64,000 bases of DNA from Peribacillus sp. FSL P2-0133. GTDB taxonomy: Bacteria > Bacillota > Bacilli > Bacillales > DSM-1321. The DNA lies in assembly GCF_037975445.1 (NCBI RefSeq), contig NZ_CP150254.1, positions 4,152,001 through 4,216,000 of the forward strand, given 5' to 3'. The notes below the pieces were generated by a model, which made no database searches, was not told the origin of the DNA, and worked only from the letters and a program-made list of their open reading frames with translations. The stretch's first letter is position 1. Every line of letters begins with the position of its first letter. The translations under genes and the position numbers were made by a program. This document shows, one piece after another, positions 32,865 to 42,262 of the stretch.

Positions 32865-33070
32865 ACCCTTTCTGAATTGAATGACTATTCACTCATTTTA
32901 TAAGAAAACAGCGATAATGAAAAGGATTTTCTATCGGAAGCAGGTTAATTTTATCAAGCTCACTTCATTAATCAAATCCTTCACCGTTGGCTTGGTGCCG
33001 CATTTACACTTCGATCCTAAATCGTTATTACAATGTCGATTCCAACCAAGTCTACGTATGTAAAACAATG

Positions 33071-33107
33071 AAAAAAAAGAACCCATATCATATGATACAG
33101 GTTCTTT
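33071..33107 (-). terminator. Terminator of the sdh operon
   Basis: Stem with GAACC and GGTTC ends enclosing the self-complementary ATCATATGAT, followed by a T-run on the minus strand. Confidence 0.8.
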
Positions 33108-33118
33108 CATGTTCATTA

Positions 33119-33892
33119 TTAAACTTCATCGCTTCCGAAGAAGTTACGGAATTGTTGGATCGTAGTATCACGGTTCAACGCGGCAATCGAAGTCGTTAAA
33201 GGAATTCCTTTAGGGCAAGACTGCACACAGTTTTGCGAGTTACCGCAGTTTGCAAGTCCTCCGTCACCCATGATCGTATTTAAACGTTCAGCTTTGTTCA
33301 TTGCACCTGTTGGATGTGCATTGAATAAACGAACTTGCGATAATGGTTGTGGCCCAATGAAGTCTGAATTGCTGTTTACGTTCGGACAAGCTTCCAAACA
33401 AACACCGCAAGTCATACATTTAGATAACTCGTAAGCCCATTGGCGTTTCTTTTCTGGCATACGAGGTCCTGGTCCAAGATTGTACGTTCCATCGATTGGA
33501 ATCCATGCTTTTACCTTTTTCAATGAGTCGAACATACGGCTGCGATCGACTTGCAGGTCACGAACAACAGGGAATGTACGCATTGGAGCTAGACGAACCG
33601 GCTGCTCCAATTGATCGATAAGAGCTGTACATGATTGTCTTGGTTTACCATTGATAACCATTGAACAAGCACCACATACCTCTTCAAGACAGTTCATGTC
33701 CCATGCGATTGCTGTAGTGTGCTTGCCTTGTACAGTTACTGGATTACGACGAATTTCCATTAGAGCGGAAATTACGTTCATATTCGGGCGGTACGCTAAT
33801 TCGAATTCCTCATCATAAGGAGCTGAATCCGGTGTATCTTGACGAGTGATTATAAAACGGACTGTTTTAGTCTCAGATTTAGTTTCAACCAT
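33119..33892 (-). CDS. sdhB: Succinate dehydrogenase iron-sulfur subunit
   Basis: Electron-transfer subunit of complex II at the inner face of the membrane. The 257-residue protein has the [2Fe-2S] ligands in CLEEVCGACSMVINGKPRQSC, given here as EVCGACSMVINGK and RQSC. The [4Fe-4S] and [3Fe-4S] ligands lie in CMTCGVCLEACP and NCVQSCPKGI. It is last in sdhCAB, 17 bp after sdhA. Confidence 0.97.
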   Translation of the reverse strand: MVETKSETKTVRFIITRQDTPDSAPYDEEFELAYRPNMNVISALMEIRRNPVTVQGKHTTAIAWDMNCLEEVCGACSMVINGKPRQSCTALIDQLEQPVRLAPMRTFPVVRDLQVDRSRMFDSLKKVKAWIPIDGTYNLGPGPRMPEKKRQWAYELSKCMTCGVCLEACPNVNSNSDFIGPQPLSQVRLFNAHPTGAMNKAERLNTIMGDGGLANCGNSQNCVQSCPKGIPLTTSIAALNRDTTIQQFRNFFGSDEV

Positions 33893-33909
33893 TTTTTTGC
33901 TCCCCCTCT

Positions 33910-35691
33910 TTAGTGTTTCGTAGTGTAGTCACGTTTACGCGGTGCGATCAGTGATACATCAATATCTTCATAATGGAATTCAGGTGCTTGATCCAAGCCT
34001 TTGAATGTTGCCATAGTAGTTTTCATGAATTCCTCATCATTACGTTCCGGGAAATCAGGTTTGTAATGCGCTCCGCGGCTTTCGTCACGGTTTAACGCAC
34101 CAATTGTGATTACACGAGCCAATTGCATCATGTTTTGCAGCTGTCTAGTGAATGCTGCTCCTTGGTTACTCCATTTTGCCGTGTCATTGATGTTAATTTT
34201 CTTGTAACGTTCCATCAGCTCAAGAATCTTGTTATCCGTTTCTTTCAGCTTGTCATTGTAACGAACTACAGTAACATGCTGTGTCATCCACTCACCAAGT
34301 TCTTTGTGAAGGATGTACGCATTTTCGTTACCATCAAGAGACATGACTTCATTCCATTTCTCCTGTTCTTGTTTTTCGTACCCTTCATACAATGAAGAAG
34401 GAATGGATTCTGAAGTTTTATCAAGGCCTTCAATATAATTAACGGCATTCGGTCCAGCGACTGAACCACCATAGATTGCAGAAAGAAGTGAGTTCGCACC
34501 AAGACGGTTACCGCCATGTTGTGAGTAATCACACTCACCTGCAGCGAATAAACCTTTGATGTTAGTCATTTGGTCATAATCCACCCAAAGTCCGCCCATA
34601 GAATAGTGAACGGCAGGGAAAATTTTCATTGGAACTTTACGAGGATCTTCACCCATGAATTTCTCGTAGATTTCAATGATTCCGCCAAGTTTTATATCAA
34701 GTAATTTAGGATCTTTATGTGATAGATCCAGGTAAACCATGTTTTCTCCATTTATGCCAAGCTTCATGTTCATACATACGTCGAAGATTTCACGAGTCGC
34801 GATATCACGAGGTACAAGATTACCATAAGCAGGGTATTTTTCTTCAAGGAAATACCAAGGTTTTCCGTCTTTATATGTCCAGATACGTCCACCTTCACCA
34901 CGAGCGGATTCACTCATCAGACGAAGTTTGTCATCTCCAGGGATTGCTGTCGGGTGAATTTGAATGAACTCACCATTTGCATAATTTACACCTTGTTGAT
35001 AAACGATGGAAGCTGCTGATCCTGTATTGATCATTGAGTTAGTTGATTTACCGAAAATGATTCCAGGGCCGCCGCTTGCCATGATGACTGCGTCGCCAGG
35101 GAATGATTTGATTTCCATTGAAGTCAGGTTTTGAGCTACGATACCGCGTGCTGTTTGCTCATCATCGATAACAGCTCCAAGGAATTCCCAGCCTTCATAT
35201 TTCGTTACAAGGCCTTCAACTTCATAACGGCGAACCTGCTCGTCCAATGCGTAAAGTAATTGCTGACCAGTTGTTGCACCAGCGAATGCTGTACGGCTAT
35301 GTTGAGTACCACCGAAACGACGGAAATCAAGAAGACCTTCCGGAGTACGGTTGAACATTACACCCATACGGTCAAACATGTGGATGATCGATGGTGCTGC
35401 TTCGCACATCGCTTTAACCGGCGGTTGGTTAGCCAAGAAATCTCCGCCATAAACTGTATCGTCGAAGTGGATGTATGGAGAATCCCCTTCACCTTTTGTA
35501 TTTACTGCCCCGTTGATTCCGCCTTGGGCACAAACTGAGTGAGAGCGTTTAACAGGCACTAAAGAAAATAAATCAACCTGTTGTCCCAGCTCTGCTGCTT
35601 TGATCGTAGCCATTAATCCAGCTAGACCTCCACCAACGATAACTATTTTACCTTTACCCAATTCTGTCACTCCCTTATTTCCATTAGCCAA
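33910..35691 (-). CDS. sdhA: Succinate dehydrogenase flavoprotein subunit
   Basis: Oxidizes succinate to fumarate with covalent FAD. The 593-residue protein starts with the dinucleotide-binding IVGGGLAGLMATIKAAELGQ and has the flavin-attachment histidine in the VKRSHSVCAQGGINGAV region. Active-site HPTAIPGDDKLRLMSESARG and C-terminal RGAHYKPDFPERND are conserved. Central gene of sdhCAB. Confidence 0.98.
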   Translation of the reverse strand: MANGNKGVTELGKGKIVIVGGGLAGLMATIKAAELGQQVDLFSLVPVKRSHSVCAQGGINGAVNTKGEGDSPYIHFDDTVYGGDFLANQPPVKAMCEAAPSIIHMFDRMGVMFNRTPEGLLDFRRFGGTQHSRTAFAGATTGQQLLYALDEQVRRYEVEGLVTKYEGWEFLGAVIDDEQTARGIVAQNLTSMEIKSFPGDAVIMASGGPGIIFGKSTNSMINTGSAASIVYQQGVNYANGEFIQIHPTAIPGDDKLRLMSESARGEGGRIWTYKDGKPWYFLEEKYPAYGNLVPRDIATREIFDVCMNMKLGINGENMVYLDLSHKDPKLLDIKLGGIIEIYEKFMGEDPRKVPMKIFPAVHYSMGGLWVDYDQMTNIKGLFAAGECDYSQHGGNRLGANSLLSAIYGGSVAGPNAVNYIEGLDKTSESIPSSLYEGYEKQEQEKWNEVMSLDGNENAYILHKELGEWMTQHVTVVRYNDKLKETDNKILELMERYKKININDTAKWSNQGAAFTRQLQNMMQLARVITIGALNRDESRGAHYKPDFPERNDEEFMKTTMATFKGLDQAPEFHYEDIDVSLIAPRKRDYTTKH

Positions 35692-35731
35692 GCTATGTTT
35701 TTCCTAATACTTATAAATGAACTCTATCTTC

Positions 35732-36340
35732 TTATACGAAAGCGAAAATTGCGCTAACCCCTACATAAGAAAGAAGAACGAAAACGATCAAAGTAACGTA
35801 AGTCATGATTTTTTGCGATTTTGGTGATACTGTCAGACCCCAGCTCACTGCAAATGACCATAATCCATTAGAGAAGTGGAAAATTGTCGAAATGACCCCA
35901 ACTAAATAAAATGCAATCATAAATGGATTAGAGAAAATCTCTGCCATCATGTCAAAGTCAACCTCTGCACCTAATGCTGCTTGAATTCTAGTTGACCAAA
36001 CATGCCAAACAAGGAAAATCAACGTAATGATTCCGCTTAGACGTTGTAAAAAGAACATCCAATTCCGGAAAAATCCAAATCTACCCAAATTGTTTTTAGC
36101 CGTAAACGCGATATAAATCCCGTAAACTGCATGATAAATCAAAGGTAAGAAAATGATGAAGATTTCCAAGAAATAACGAAACGGTATGCTTTCTAAGAAA
36201 TGTGCTGCTGAATTAAATGATTCCGGTCCCTTTGTTGCCATATAGTTGGTAACTAAATGTTCCAACAAGAACAGCCCGATCGGAATAACTCCAAGTAGTG
36301 AATGAAGCCTGCGATTCCCAAACTCACGATTTTTTGCCAC
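35732..36340 (-). CDS. sdhC: Succinate dehydrogenase cytochrome b558 subunit
   Basis: Membrane anchor with two hemes that passes electrons to menaquinone. A GTG at 36340 with GGGGGG seven bp upstream gives 202 residues beginning VAKNREFGNRRLHSLLGVIP. The ATG further up lacks a ribosome site. Five membrane segments are seen, and heme-ligand histidines occur at HSLLG, EHLV, YHAVYG, VWHVW and FHFSNG. It is first gene of sdhCAB. Confidence 0.95.
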   Translation of the reverse strand: MAKNREFGNRRLHSLLGVIPIGLFLLEHLVTNYMATKGPESFNSAAHFLESIPFRYFLEIFIIFLPLIYHAVYGIYIAFTAKNNLGRFGFFRNWMFFLQRLSGIITLIFLVWHVWSTRIQAALGAEVDFDMMAEIFSNPFMIAFYLVGVISTIFHFSNGLWSFAVSWGLTVSPKSQKIMTYVTLIVFVLLSYVGVSAIFAFV

Positions 36341-36723
36341 TAAGTGCCCCCCCTTAATTTGTGAAAAATCATGCAAAGATAATCTGGTGGCTACCTTTTA
36401 TCTCCGCGTGAAAATATAGTATAGAGTCAGAAAACTCCTCTATACTCCCTTTACAATTATGTGACATGTCCATTTTACTCCTGACTTCTATGTGCGTCAA
36501 GAAAACGGATACAAGAAATCTCTTTTTCAGAATAGATTTTTTTGGATTAAATTGTCTATTTTTTATCTGTCAAGTATATATTTTGGAGAAATTATTAATT
36601 AATCTATTAATATCTCGGAATAATTTCTCATTTTTTTCCAATTGTTATTTAAATAAATAAAAAACAGTATAATTTGCAAAAGAAATACGTTTATAATAGA
36701 TTTACAGAAAGAGGCGATAAATT
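36341..36723. promoter_or_regulatory. Divergent sdhC-yslB intergenic region with an operator-like inverted repeat
   Basis: The 380-bp gap must drive sdhCAB leftward and yslB rightward. At 36418-36446 a perfect inverted repeat AGTATAGAG ... CTCTATACT (9-bp arms, 11-bp loop, centres two helical turns apart) overlaps the putative sdhC -10 (TATACT on the minus strand). The rest is very AT-rich. Confidence 0.55.
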
Positions 36724-37194
36724 ATGAAAAAAAATATTGCTGCTGCGATAGAAGAAGAGATTCATACTGAAGAAATTCAAACTGAAGAATTCAAAGTTCC
36801 AGCTTTCGGGTACGAATTAATCAGAGAAGTTCTATTGAGCGATATTCTCGGAAAAGATTCTAATCAAATCCTCTATTGGGCAGGTAAACAATTAGCAAGA
36901 AAATTCCCATTGAATGGCGATCAGGAAGTTATTGAATTTTTCCAAAGCGCTGGATGGGGCAATCTGGAAATCTTGAAATATACGAAACACGAGATGGAAT
37001 TATCCCTGACGGGTGAAATAATCAGCCGCCGCCTGGATTTACACCCTGATTGTCACTTCCAGCTTGAAGCCGGTTTCCTTGCCGAGCAGTTTTCACTGCA
37101 AAAAAAATTCCTCAGCGAATCAACGGAAGAAATCAAACGCCGCGCAAAAAAAGTGATATTCACCATCCAATGGGATCCCAGAGATCCAATCTAA
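36724..37194 (+). CDS. yslB: YslB/DUF2507-family protein
   Basis: 156-residue acidic protein with the DUF2507 pattern AFGYELIREVLLSDILGKDS and YWAGKQLARKFPL, then HPDCHFQLEAGFLAEQFSLQ. Such proteins resemble V4R-type small-molecule domains, but the function is not known. It is convergent with lysC and shares a terminator with it. Ribosome site GAGGCG precedes the ATG. Confidence 0.9.
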   Translation: MKKNIAAAIEEEIHTEEIQTEEFKVPAFGYELIREVLLSDILGKDSNQILYWAGKQLARKFPLNGDQEVIEFFQSAGWGNLEILKYTKHEMELSLTGEIISRRLDLHPDCHFQLEAGFLAEQFSLQKKFLSESTEEIKRRAKKVIFTIQWDPRDPI

Positions 37195-37203
37195 TGAGCC
37201 CTT

Positions 37204-37240
37204 AAAACAGACTTACCCTTTTACCGGAAGTCTGTTTTTT
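37204..37240. terminator. Bidirectional terminator between yslB and lysC
   Basis: Arms AAAACAGACTT and AAGTCTGTTTT enclose a short loop, with A- and T-runs on either side. Confidence 0.85.
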
Positions 37241-37256
37241 ATTGGACTCCTGAGAC

Positions 37257-37754
37257 TTAAGCTAGCACATTTACATGCTGACCAAGTTTAAATGCTTCAT
37301 GAAGAGATTCAACCGCCTTCACCATTTCCTTTTCATTGACGACAGTCGAAACTTTAATTTCCGATGTGCTGACCATTTTCACCTGGATGCCTGTATTGGC
37401 CATCACTTCAAACATCTCGGCAGCCACTCCGGGATTGGATACCATACCAGATCCGACGATGGACACTTTGGCCAACCCGCTCTCCGTTTCGACCCGGTCG
37501 AATCCCAATCGTTCTTTATTATTTTCCAGCACGATCAAGGCCGCTTCCGTATCTTCACTTTTTGTGGAAAAAGATAGATTGGTCGTATCCTCGGCGGTCA
37601 TGCTTTGAATGATGATGTCCACATTAATCCGGTTTTTCGCAAGTGTCGTGAAGATTGTGGATAATGCACCAAGTGATTGGGGCAAACCATAAATTGTGAC
37701 CCTCGTAATACTGTCTTCAAAAGCAATGCCGCGTACAATTAAGTTTTCTTCCAT
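37257..37754 (-). CDS. lysC: Aspartokinase II beta subunit (internal, in-frame start)
   Basis: Within lysC, GGAGGAAGCAACT-ATG at 37754 is a strong ribosome site followed by MEENLIVRGIAFEDSITRVT. B. subtilis makes the beta subunit from the same internal start. The product is the two-ACT-domain regulatory part (about 165 residues) in the same frame as alpha. That expression happens here is inferred from the ribosome site and the known precedent. Confidence 0.75.
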   Translation of the reverse strand: MEENLIVRGIAFEDSITRVTIYGLPQSLGALSTIFTTLAKNRINVDIIIQSMTAEDTTNLSFSTKSEDTEAALIVLENNKERLGFDRVETESGLAKVSIVGSGMVSNPGVAAEMFEVMANTGIQVKMVSTSEIKVSTVVNEKEMVKAVESLHEAFKLGQHVNVLA

Positions 37755-38489
37755 AGTTGCTTCCTCCTCAATGATCGTTCCTGATTCTCTCTCCATGCTT
37801 GAACGGACTTCAAGCGGAATTTGATAATTTTTTGCATATTCGACAGCCCTTGGATGAAGGACGCCCGCCCCCAGGGTGGCAAGTTCCAGCATTTCATCGT
37901 AAGAAATGGATTGGAGCTTTCGCGCGCCTTTTATGTAGCGTGGATCCGTTGTGAAAACACCCGTTACATCCGTATAAATATCGCATCTATCCGCATTCAG
38001 CGCTGCAGCGATGGCAACCGCCGTCGTATCGGAACCGCCTCGCCCCAAGGTAGTGATTTCCCCATTTACATCGTTACCCTGGAAACCGGCCACGACCACT
38101 ATTTTCTTCTCTTGAAGCTGAGCTTGAATCCTTGAAGCATCGATGTTTAAAATCCGGGCATTCCCATGAACGGATTCCGTTTGCATTCCAGCCTGCCAGC
38201 CAGTATACGAAATGGCTTCATGTCCTTCTTCAATCAATGCCATCGTTAACAGGGAAATCGTTACCTGTTCCCCAGTAGTCAATAGCATATCCATTTCCCT
38301 TTTGCTCGGGGTTCCGGAAATATCACGGGCCATGGAAACCAATTGGTCCGTCGTTTTTCCCATTGCTGAAACAACGACGACTACCTCATTTCCATTCTCC
38401 GCTTCCTCGATTACCCGATTGGCAACATTTTTGATTTTTTCTACGCTACCGACGGATGTTCCGCCGAATTTTTGAACGATTAATGCCAT
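37257..38489 (-). CDS. lysC: Aspartokinase II (lysine-regulated), alpha subunit
   Basis: Phosphorylates aspartate in the lysine and diaminopimelate pathway. ATG at 38489 gives 410 residues beginning MALIVQKFGGTSVGSVEKIK. The kinase domain holds TTGEQVTISLL and GRGGSDTTAVA. Two ACT domains follow from about residue 250 (VTIYGLPQSLGALSTIFTTL and VSIVGSGMVSNPGVAAEMF). A separate beta subunit is probably made from an internal start at 37754. The lysine riboswitch precedes the gene. Confidence 0.97.
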   Translation of the reverse strand: MALIVQKFGGTSVGSVEKIKNVANRVIEEAENGNEVVVVVSAMGKTTDQLVSMARDISGTPSKREMDMLLTTGEQVTISLLTMALIEEGHEAISYTGWQAGMQTESVHGNARILNIDASRIQAQLQEKKIVVVAGFQGNDVNGEITTLGRGGSDTTAVAIAAALNADRCDIYTDVTGVFTTDPRYIKGARKLQSISYDEMLELATLGAGVLHPRAVEYAKNYQIPLEVRSSMERESGTIIEEEATMEENLIVRGIAFEDSITRVTIYGLPQSLGALSTIFTTLAKNRINVDIIIQSMTAEDTTNLSFSTKSEDTEAALIVLENNKERLGFDRVETESGLAKVSIVGSGMVSNPGVAAEMFEVMANTGIQVKMVSTSEIKVSTVVNEKEMVKAVESLHEAFKLGQHVNVLA

Positions 38490-38517
38490 CCTCATGCACC
38501 CTCTCTACTTTTTAGGC

Positions 38518-38770
38518 AATAAAAAAAGCAATGAGAAATATCTCATTGCTGTGATCACATATCTAATACTGTAAACACAGTGAGATAGCTCTCCAGGGTA
38601 TAAACCCTGACAATCCGCCATTTATTAAATGTCGGACCAGGAAAACAAGGTATGAGTCTTGTCTTCCTTCGGCGTCATCCCCTTTCAAAACCTTTCATGG
38701 AAGCTCATACTTCTCCAGGTTTTTACTCTTGAATTCCGCACCTCTATCAGCACTTTTAAGTTGTCTAGTT
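38518..38770 (-). promoter_or_regulatory. Lysine riboswitch (L-box) of lysC
   Basis: On the minus strand the L-box signatures appear in order: GATAGAGGTGCGG, CAAGAGTA, GAAAGGGGATGACGCCGAAG, CCTGGTCCGACA and GTCAGGG. It ends in a terminator with arms GCAATGAGA and TCTCATTGC followed by TTTTTTT (near 38521-38547). Lysine binding should favour the terminator. Confidence 0.93.
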
Positions 38771-38784
38771 AAAAATTCCTTTTA

Positions 38785-38813
38785 ATCATAGCATAGTGAT
38801 TCATCGGTAGCAA
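38785..38813 (-). promoter_or_regulatory. Sigma-A promoter of lysC
   Basis: TTGCTA (38808-38813) and TATGAT (38785-38790) with a 17-bp spacer. The -35 begins 3 bp past the uvrC stop, and the start near 38778 precedes the L-box. Confidence 0.75.
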
Positions 38814-38815
38814 GA

Positions 38816-40588
38816 TTATTCTTGTAATTTTCTAACGATTCCCTCGGCTACCCCTTTTGGCATACCAGCTTCCATGATTTCCTCGACTGTTGCCTCTTTG
38901 ATTTTCTTCAATGATCCAAAATGCCTTAATAATTGCTTCCTTCGTTTTTCCCCTACTCCTGGAATATCATCAAGCTGGGAGTGAACCGCATTTTTCCCGC
39001 GTAGCTGGCGATGAAAAGTAATCGCGAACCGATGCACTTCATCCTGAATTCTTTGCAATAGGTAAAATTCCTGGCTCCGTGAATCAAGAGGTACGATTTC
39101 AAGAGGATTTCCGATCATCAATTGCGATGTCCTATGCTTTTCATCCTTAATGAGGCCTGAAAGCGGAATATCAAGGCCCAATTCATTTTCCAAAATATCC
39201 CGAACGGCTTCGACATGTCCCTTTCCGCCATCAATGATGATCAAGTCCGGAAGCGGCAGCCCTTCTTTCAATACTCGTGAATACCTTCTTCTGACCACTT
39301 CACGCATCGATTCATAATCATCAGGTCCCTGGACCGTCTTGATCTTATATTTTCGGTACTCTCTTTTTTCCGGCTTCCCATCAATGAACACGACTAAAGC
39401 GGAAACAGGGTCACTTCCCTGGATATTGGAGTTATCGAAAGCTTCAATTCGATGCGGGGTGTAGATACCCAGTTGGTTCCCGAGGTTTTCCACCGCATTG
39501 ATCGTTCTTTCTTCATCCCTCTCAATCAAAGAGAATTTTTCCTGAAGGGCGATGGAGGCATTTTTATTCGCCAAATTAAGCATGTCTTTTTTCGCTCCCC
39601 TTTTGGGATGAATCGTTTTGACCCCAAGCAGCCCTTCGGCCATTTCGGCATCCACTGATTCAGGCAGCAAGATTTCCTTTGGTTTAAAATGGTTCGTAAT
39701 CTCGTAAAACTGACCTAGGAATGTGAGAAGTTCCTGTTCGGGTTCATCGTAGACCGGAAAAAGTGAAACATCCCTTTCTATTAATTTACCCTGCCGGACA
39801 AAAAATACCTGAACGCACATCCAGCCTTTATCATAGGCAAAGCCAAATACATCCCTGTCGATGAAATCGGTCGTCATCATTTTTTGCTTCTCCATCGTAA
39901 TATCAATGTGGGCAATCTTGTCACGGAACTCCTTGGCCCTCTCGAAATCGAGCTCTTCTGATGCCAATAGCATTTTTTCAGTCAGTTCTTTTTTTATTTC
40001 AGTATGCCCGCCGTTCAAGAACCGGTTGATATCATCCACCATTTTTTTATATTCCTGTTCCTCTACTTCATATACACACGGGGCCAGGCACTGGCCAAGA
40101 TGATAGTAGAGACAAACGCGATCCGGTAAAGTATTGCATTTTCTTAGGGGATAGATGCGGTCGAGCAATTTCTTCGTTTCGTTAGCAGCAAATGCATTCG
40201 GATAAGGACCGAAATATTTCCCTTTGTCTTTTTTTACTTTTCGCGTAATGATTAGACGTGGGTGGCGTTCCGCAGTCAGCTTGATGAAAGGATACGTCTT
40301 ATCATCCTTTAGCATGACATTATATTTTGGGTCATGTTTTTTGATTAAGTTCAACTCTAAAATTAGAGCCTCGATATTGGAAGAGGTGACGATGTATTCG
40401 AAATCCTCAATCTCATTCACGAGCCGAAATGTTTTTCCATCATGAGATCCCGTAAAATAAGAACGGACACGATTTTTCAACACCTTCGCTTTGCCTACAT
40501 ATATGATCGTTCCCTGACGATCTTTCATTAAATAACAACCAGGTTGATCGGGAAGAAGGGCAAGTTTATTCTTTATTTGTTGATTCAT
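38816..40588 (-). CDS. uvrC: UvrC, excinuclease ABC subunit C
   Basis: Makes both incisions in nucleotide excision repair. The ATG at 40588 ([20 protein letters not shown], after AGGAGG) gives 590 residues; the longer upstream frame lacks support. N-terminal GIY-YIG nuclease ([20 protein letters not shown]), UVR domain ([20 protein letters not shown]), the RNase H-like nuclease half ([20 protein letters not shown]) and tandem HhH at the end ([20 protein letters not shown]). It lies between trxA and lysC. Confidence 0.97.
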   Translation of the reverse strand: MNQQIKNKLALLPDQPGCYLMKDRQGTIIYVGKAKVLKNRVRSYFTGSHDGKTFRLVNEIEDFEYIVTSSNIEALILELNLIKKHDPKYNVMLKDDKTYPFIKLTAERHPRLIITRKVKKDKGKYFGPYPNAFAANETKKLLDRIYPLRKCNTLPDRVCLYYHLGQCLAPCVYEVEEQEYKKMVDDINRFLNGGHTEIKKELTEKMLLASEELDFERAKEFRDKIAHIDITMEKQKMMTTDFIDRDVFGFAYDKGWMCVQVFFVRQGKLIERDVSLFPVYDEPEQELLTFLGQFYEITNHFKPKEILLPESVDAEMAEGLLGVKTIHPKRGAKKDMLNLANKNASIALQEKFSLIERDEERTINAVENLGNQLGIYTPHRIEAFDNSNIQGSDPVSALVVFIDGKPEKREYRKYKIKTVQGPDDYESMREVVRRRYSRVLKEGLPLPDLIIIDGGKGHVEAVRDILENELGLDIPLSGLIKDEKHRTSQLMIGNPLEIVPLDSRSQEFYLLQRIQDEVHRFAITFHRQLRGKNAVHSQLDDIPGVGEKRRKQLLRHFGSLKKIKEATVEEIMEAGMPKGVAEGIVRKLQE

Positions 40589-40641
40589 GCTTTCAGCCTC
40601 CTGTTCTCCCATTTTTACAATCATTATATATCAAGATAGCG

Positions 40642-40678
40642 AAAAAAGCTTCAAGTCCGCAGACTTGAAGCTTTTTTT
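40642..40678 (-). terminator. Terminator downstream of trxA
   Basis: Perfect stem AGCTTCAAGTC/GACTTGAAGCT with loop CGCA and T/A-runs on both sides. Outer bases GATAGC and GCTATC extend the symmetry. Confidence 0.9.
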
Positions 40679-40691
40679 AGCTATCTTACTA

Positions 40692-41006
40692 TTACGCGTG
40701 TTTTGCAATAAGTTCAGCAAGTGCTTCTTTAGGTTGGAAACCAACAACCTTATCAACCACTTCACCGTCTTTAAGGACGATTAATGTCGGGATGCTCATC
40801 ACACCGAATTTTCCTGCTGTTTCTTGGTTTTCATCTACATCCACTTTTACGATTTTTGCTGTATCGCCAATTTCAGTATCAAGCTCTTGAAGAACAGGAG
40901 CGATCATTTTACAAGGTCCGCACCACGGAGCCCAAAAATCTACAAGAACAACACCTTCGCTAGTATCTGTTGTGAAAGTTTGGTCAGTTGCATTTACAAT
41001 AGCCAT
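40692..41006 (-). CDS. trxA: Thioredoxin
   Basis: General disulfide reductase. The ATG at 41006, with AGGAGG at good distance, gives 104 residues. Active site [20 protein letters not shown]; conserved cis-proline region [11 protein letters not shown]. Located between etfA and uvrC as in B. subtilis, with its own terminator. Confidence 0.98.
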   Translation of the reverse strand: MAIVNATDQTFTTDTSEGVVLVDFWAPWCGPCKMIAPVLQELDTEIGDTAKIVKVDVDENQETAGKFGVMSIPTLIVLKDGEVVDKVVGFQPKEALAELIAKHA

Positions 41007-41154
41007 ATATATTTCCTCCTCAAATTTACTCAAATAACTAAAGACAGTATACCATTGTTGCTCGAATCGATGCTAATATTTTGCTTCAGTGGTAGGATGT
41101 CCAAAATAAGAATAAATATGCAGGCCGGAGTCCTTGCCTCTTAGCCCAAATAAA

Positions 41155-41195
41155 GGGGCAAGACATGTATCGGCTTATGCCAAATGTCTTGCCCC
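41155..41195 (-). terminator. Terminator of the fadR-fadB-etfBA unit
   Basis: Arms GGGGCAAGACA and TGTCTTGCCCC with a 19-nt loop; located 20-60 bp beyond the etfA stop. Confidence 0.85.
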
Positions 41196-41214
41196 CTTAT
41201 CTGTATTATCTCTA

Positions 41215-42192
41215 TTAAGCGTTAACTTTTAGTTTTTTGAATTCTTCCGTAAGTAATGGAACGACTTCGAAAAGGTCTCCGACAATTCCATAATCAGCCA
41301 CATTGAATATGTTAGCTTCCGGGTCTTTATTGATAGCAACGATAACCTTGGAGTTGGACATCCCCGCTAAATGCTGGATCGCACCGGAAATTCCGCAGGC
41401 GATATAAAGGTCAGGTGTTACGACTTTACCTGTTTGCCCGATTTGCAAAGAGTAATCGCAATAGTCCGCATCACATGCTCCGCGAGAAGCTCCTACCGCT
41501 CCGCCAAGAACTTGTGCAAGTTCCTTTAATGGTTCAAAACCATCTTCACTTTTCACGCCCCGTCCACCTGCGATGATTACTTTCGCTTCTGAAAGGTCGA
41601 CCCCTTCGCTAGCTTTTCTAACAACATCTTTAATGATTGTGCGTAAATCCTTAATGTCCACACTTAATGTAGAAACATCACCAGAGCGGGACTCATCTTT
41701 CGCTAATGGTTCGATATTGTTCGGACGGATTGTCGCGAATATCACGCCATCCGTAACAATTTTCTTTTCAAATGCTTTACCAGAATATATCGGGCGGGTG
41801 AAAACGATATTTCCACCTTCTTCTTCAATGGATGTAACGTCCGAGATCAAACCTGATTCAAGCTTTCCAGCCAATTTAGGTGCAAGGTCTTTTCCTAGGG
41901 CTGTATGTCCAAAGAAAATCCCTTCTGGCTTTTCCTGCTCGATGACGGCAAGCAAGCTTTGCGCATATCCATCTGAAGTATATTGTTTCAATTGATCATT
42001 CTCTACTGCCACAACCCGGTCTGCGCCATACTGGATCAATTCATTTCCGAAATTTTGAACACTGTCACCAACTAAAACACCTACGATTTCCCCGCCATCT
42101 GCAGCAAGTTTAGCCGCACCGATAGCTTCAAATGATACATTTCTTAGTGAACCGTCACGAACTTCGCCCAATACAAGAAACTTTCTAGCCAT
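41215..42192 (-). CDS. etfA: Electron transfer flavoprotein alpha subunit
   Basis: With EtfB carries electrons from acyl-CoA dehydrogenases to the quinone pool. The 325-residue protein has the C-terminal FAD-binding domain with GGRGVKSEDGFEPLKELAQV, VGASRGACDADYC, IGQTGKVVTPDLYIACGISG and IVAINKDPEANIF. AGGAGG before the ATG. It is last gene of the fatty-acid unit. Confidence 0.97.
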   Translation of the reverse strand: MARKFLVLGEVRDGSLRNVSFEAIGAAKLAADGGEIVGVLVGDSVQNFGNELIQYGADRVVAVENDQLKQYTSDGYAQSLLAVIEQEKPEGIFFGHTALGKDLAPKLAGKLESGLISDVTSIEEEGGNIVFTRPIYSGKAFEKKIVTDGVIFATIRPNNIEPLAKDESRSGDVSTLSVDIKDLRTIIKDVVRKASEGVDLSEAKVIIAGGRGVKSEDGFEPLKELAQVLGGAVGASRGACDADYCDYSLQIGQTGKVVTPDLYIACGISGAIQHLAGMSNSKVIVAINKDPEANIFNVADYGIVGDLFEVVPLLTEEFKKLKVNA

Positions 42193-42262
42193 TTATAAAA
42201 ACCTCCTGTGCTCTATTTTTCATTTTTGTCGGGTGTGTTGTTTAGAAAAGTAGCGTTTAAGA

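Noticed and set aside
32931..33116. 61-codon minus-strand frame with KCKCGTKP
   Set aside because: No ribosome site; it overlaps the sdh terminator. The CxC pair alone is not enough.
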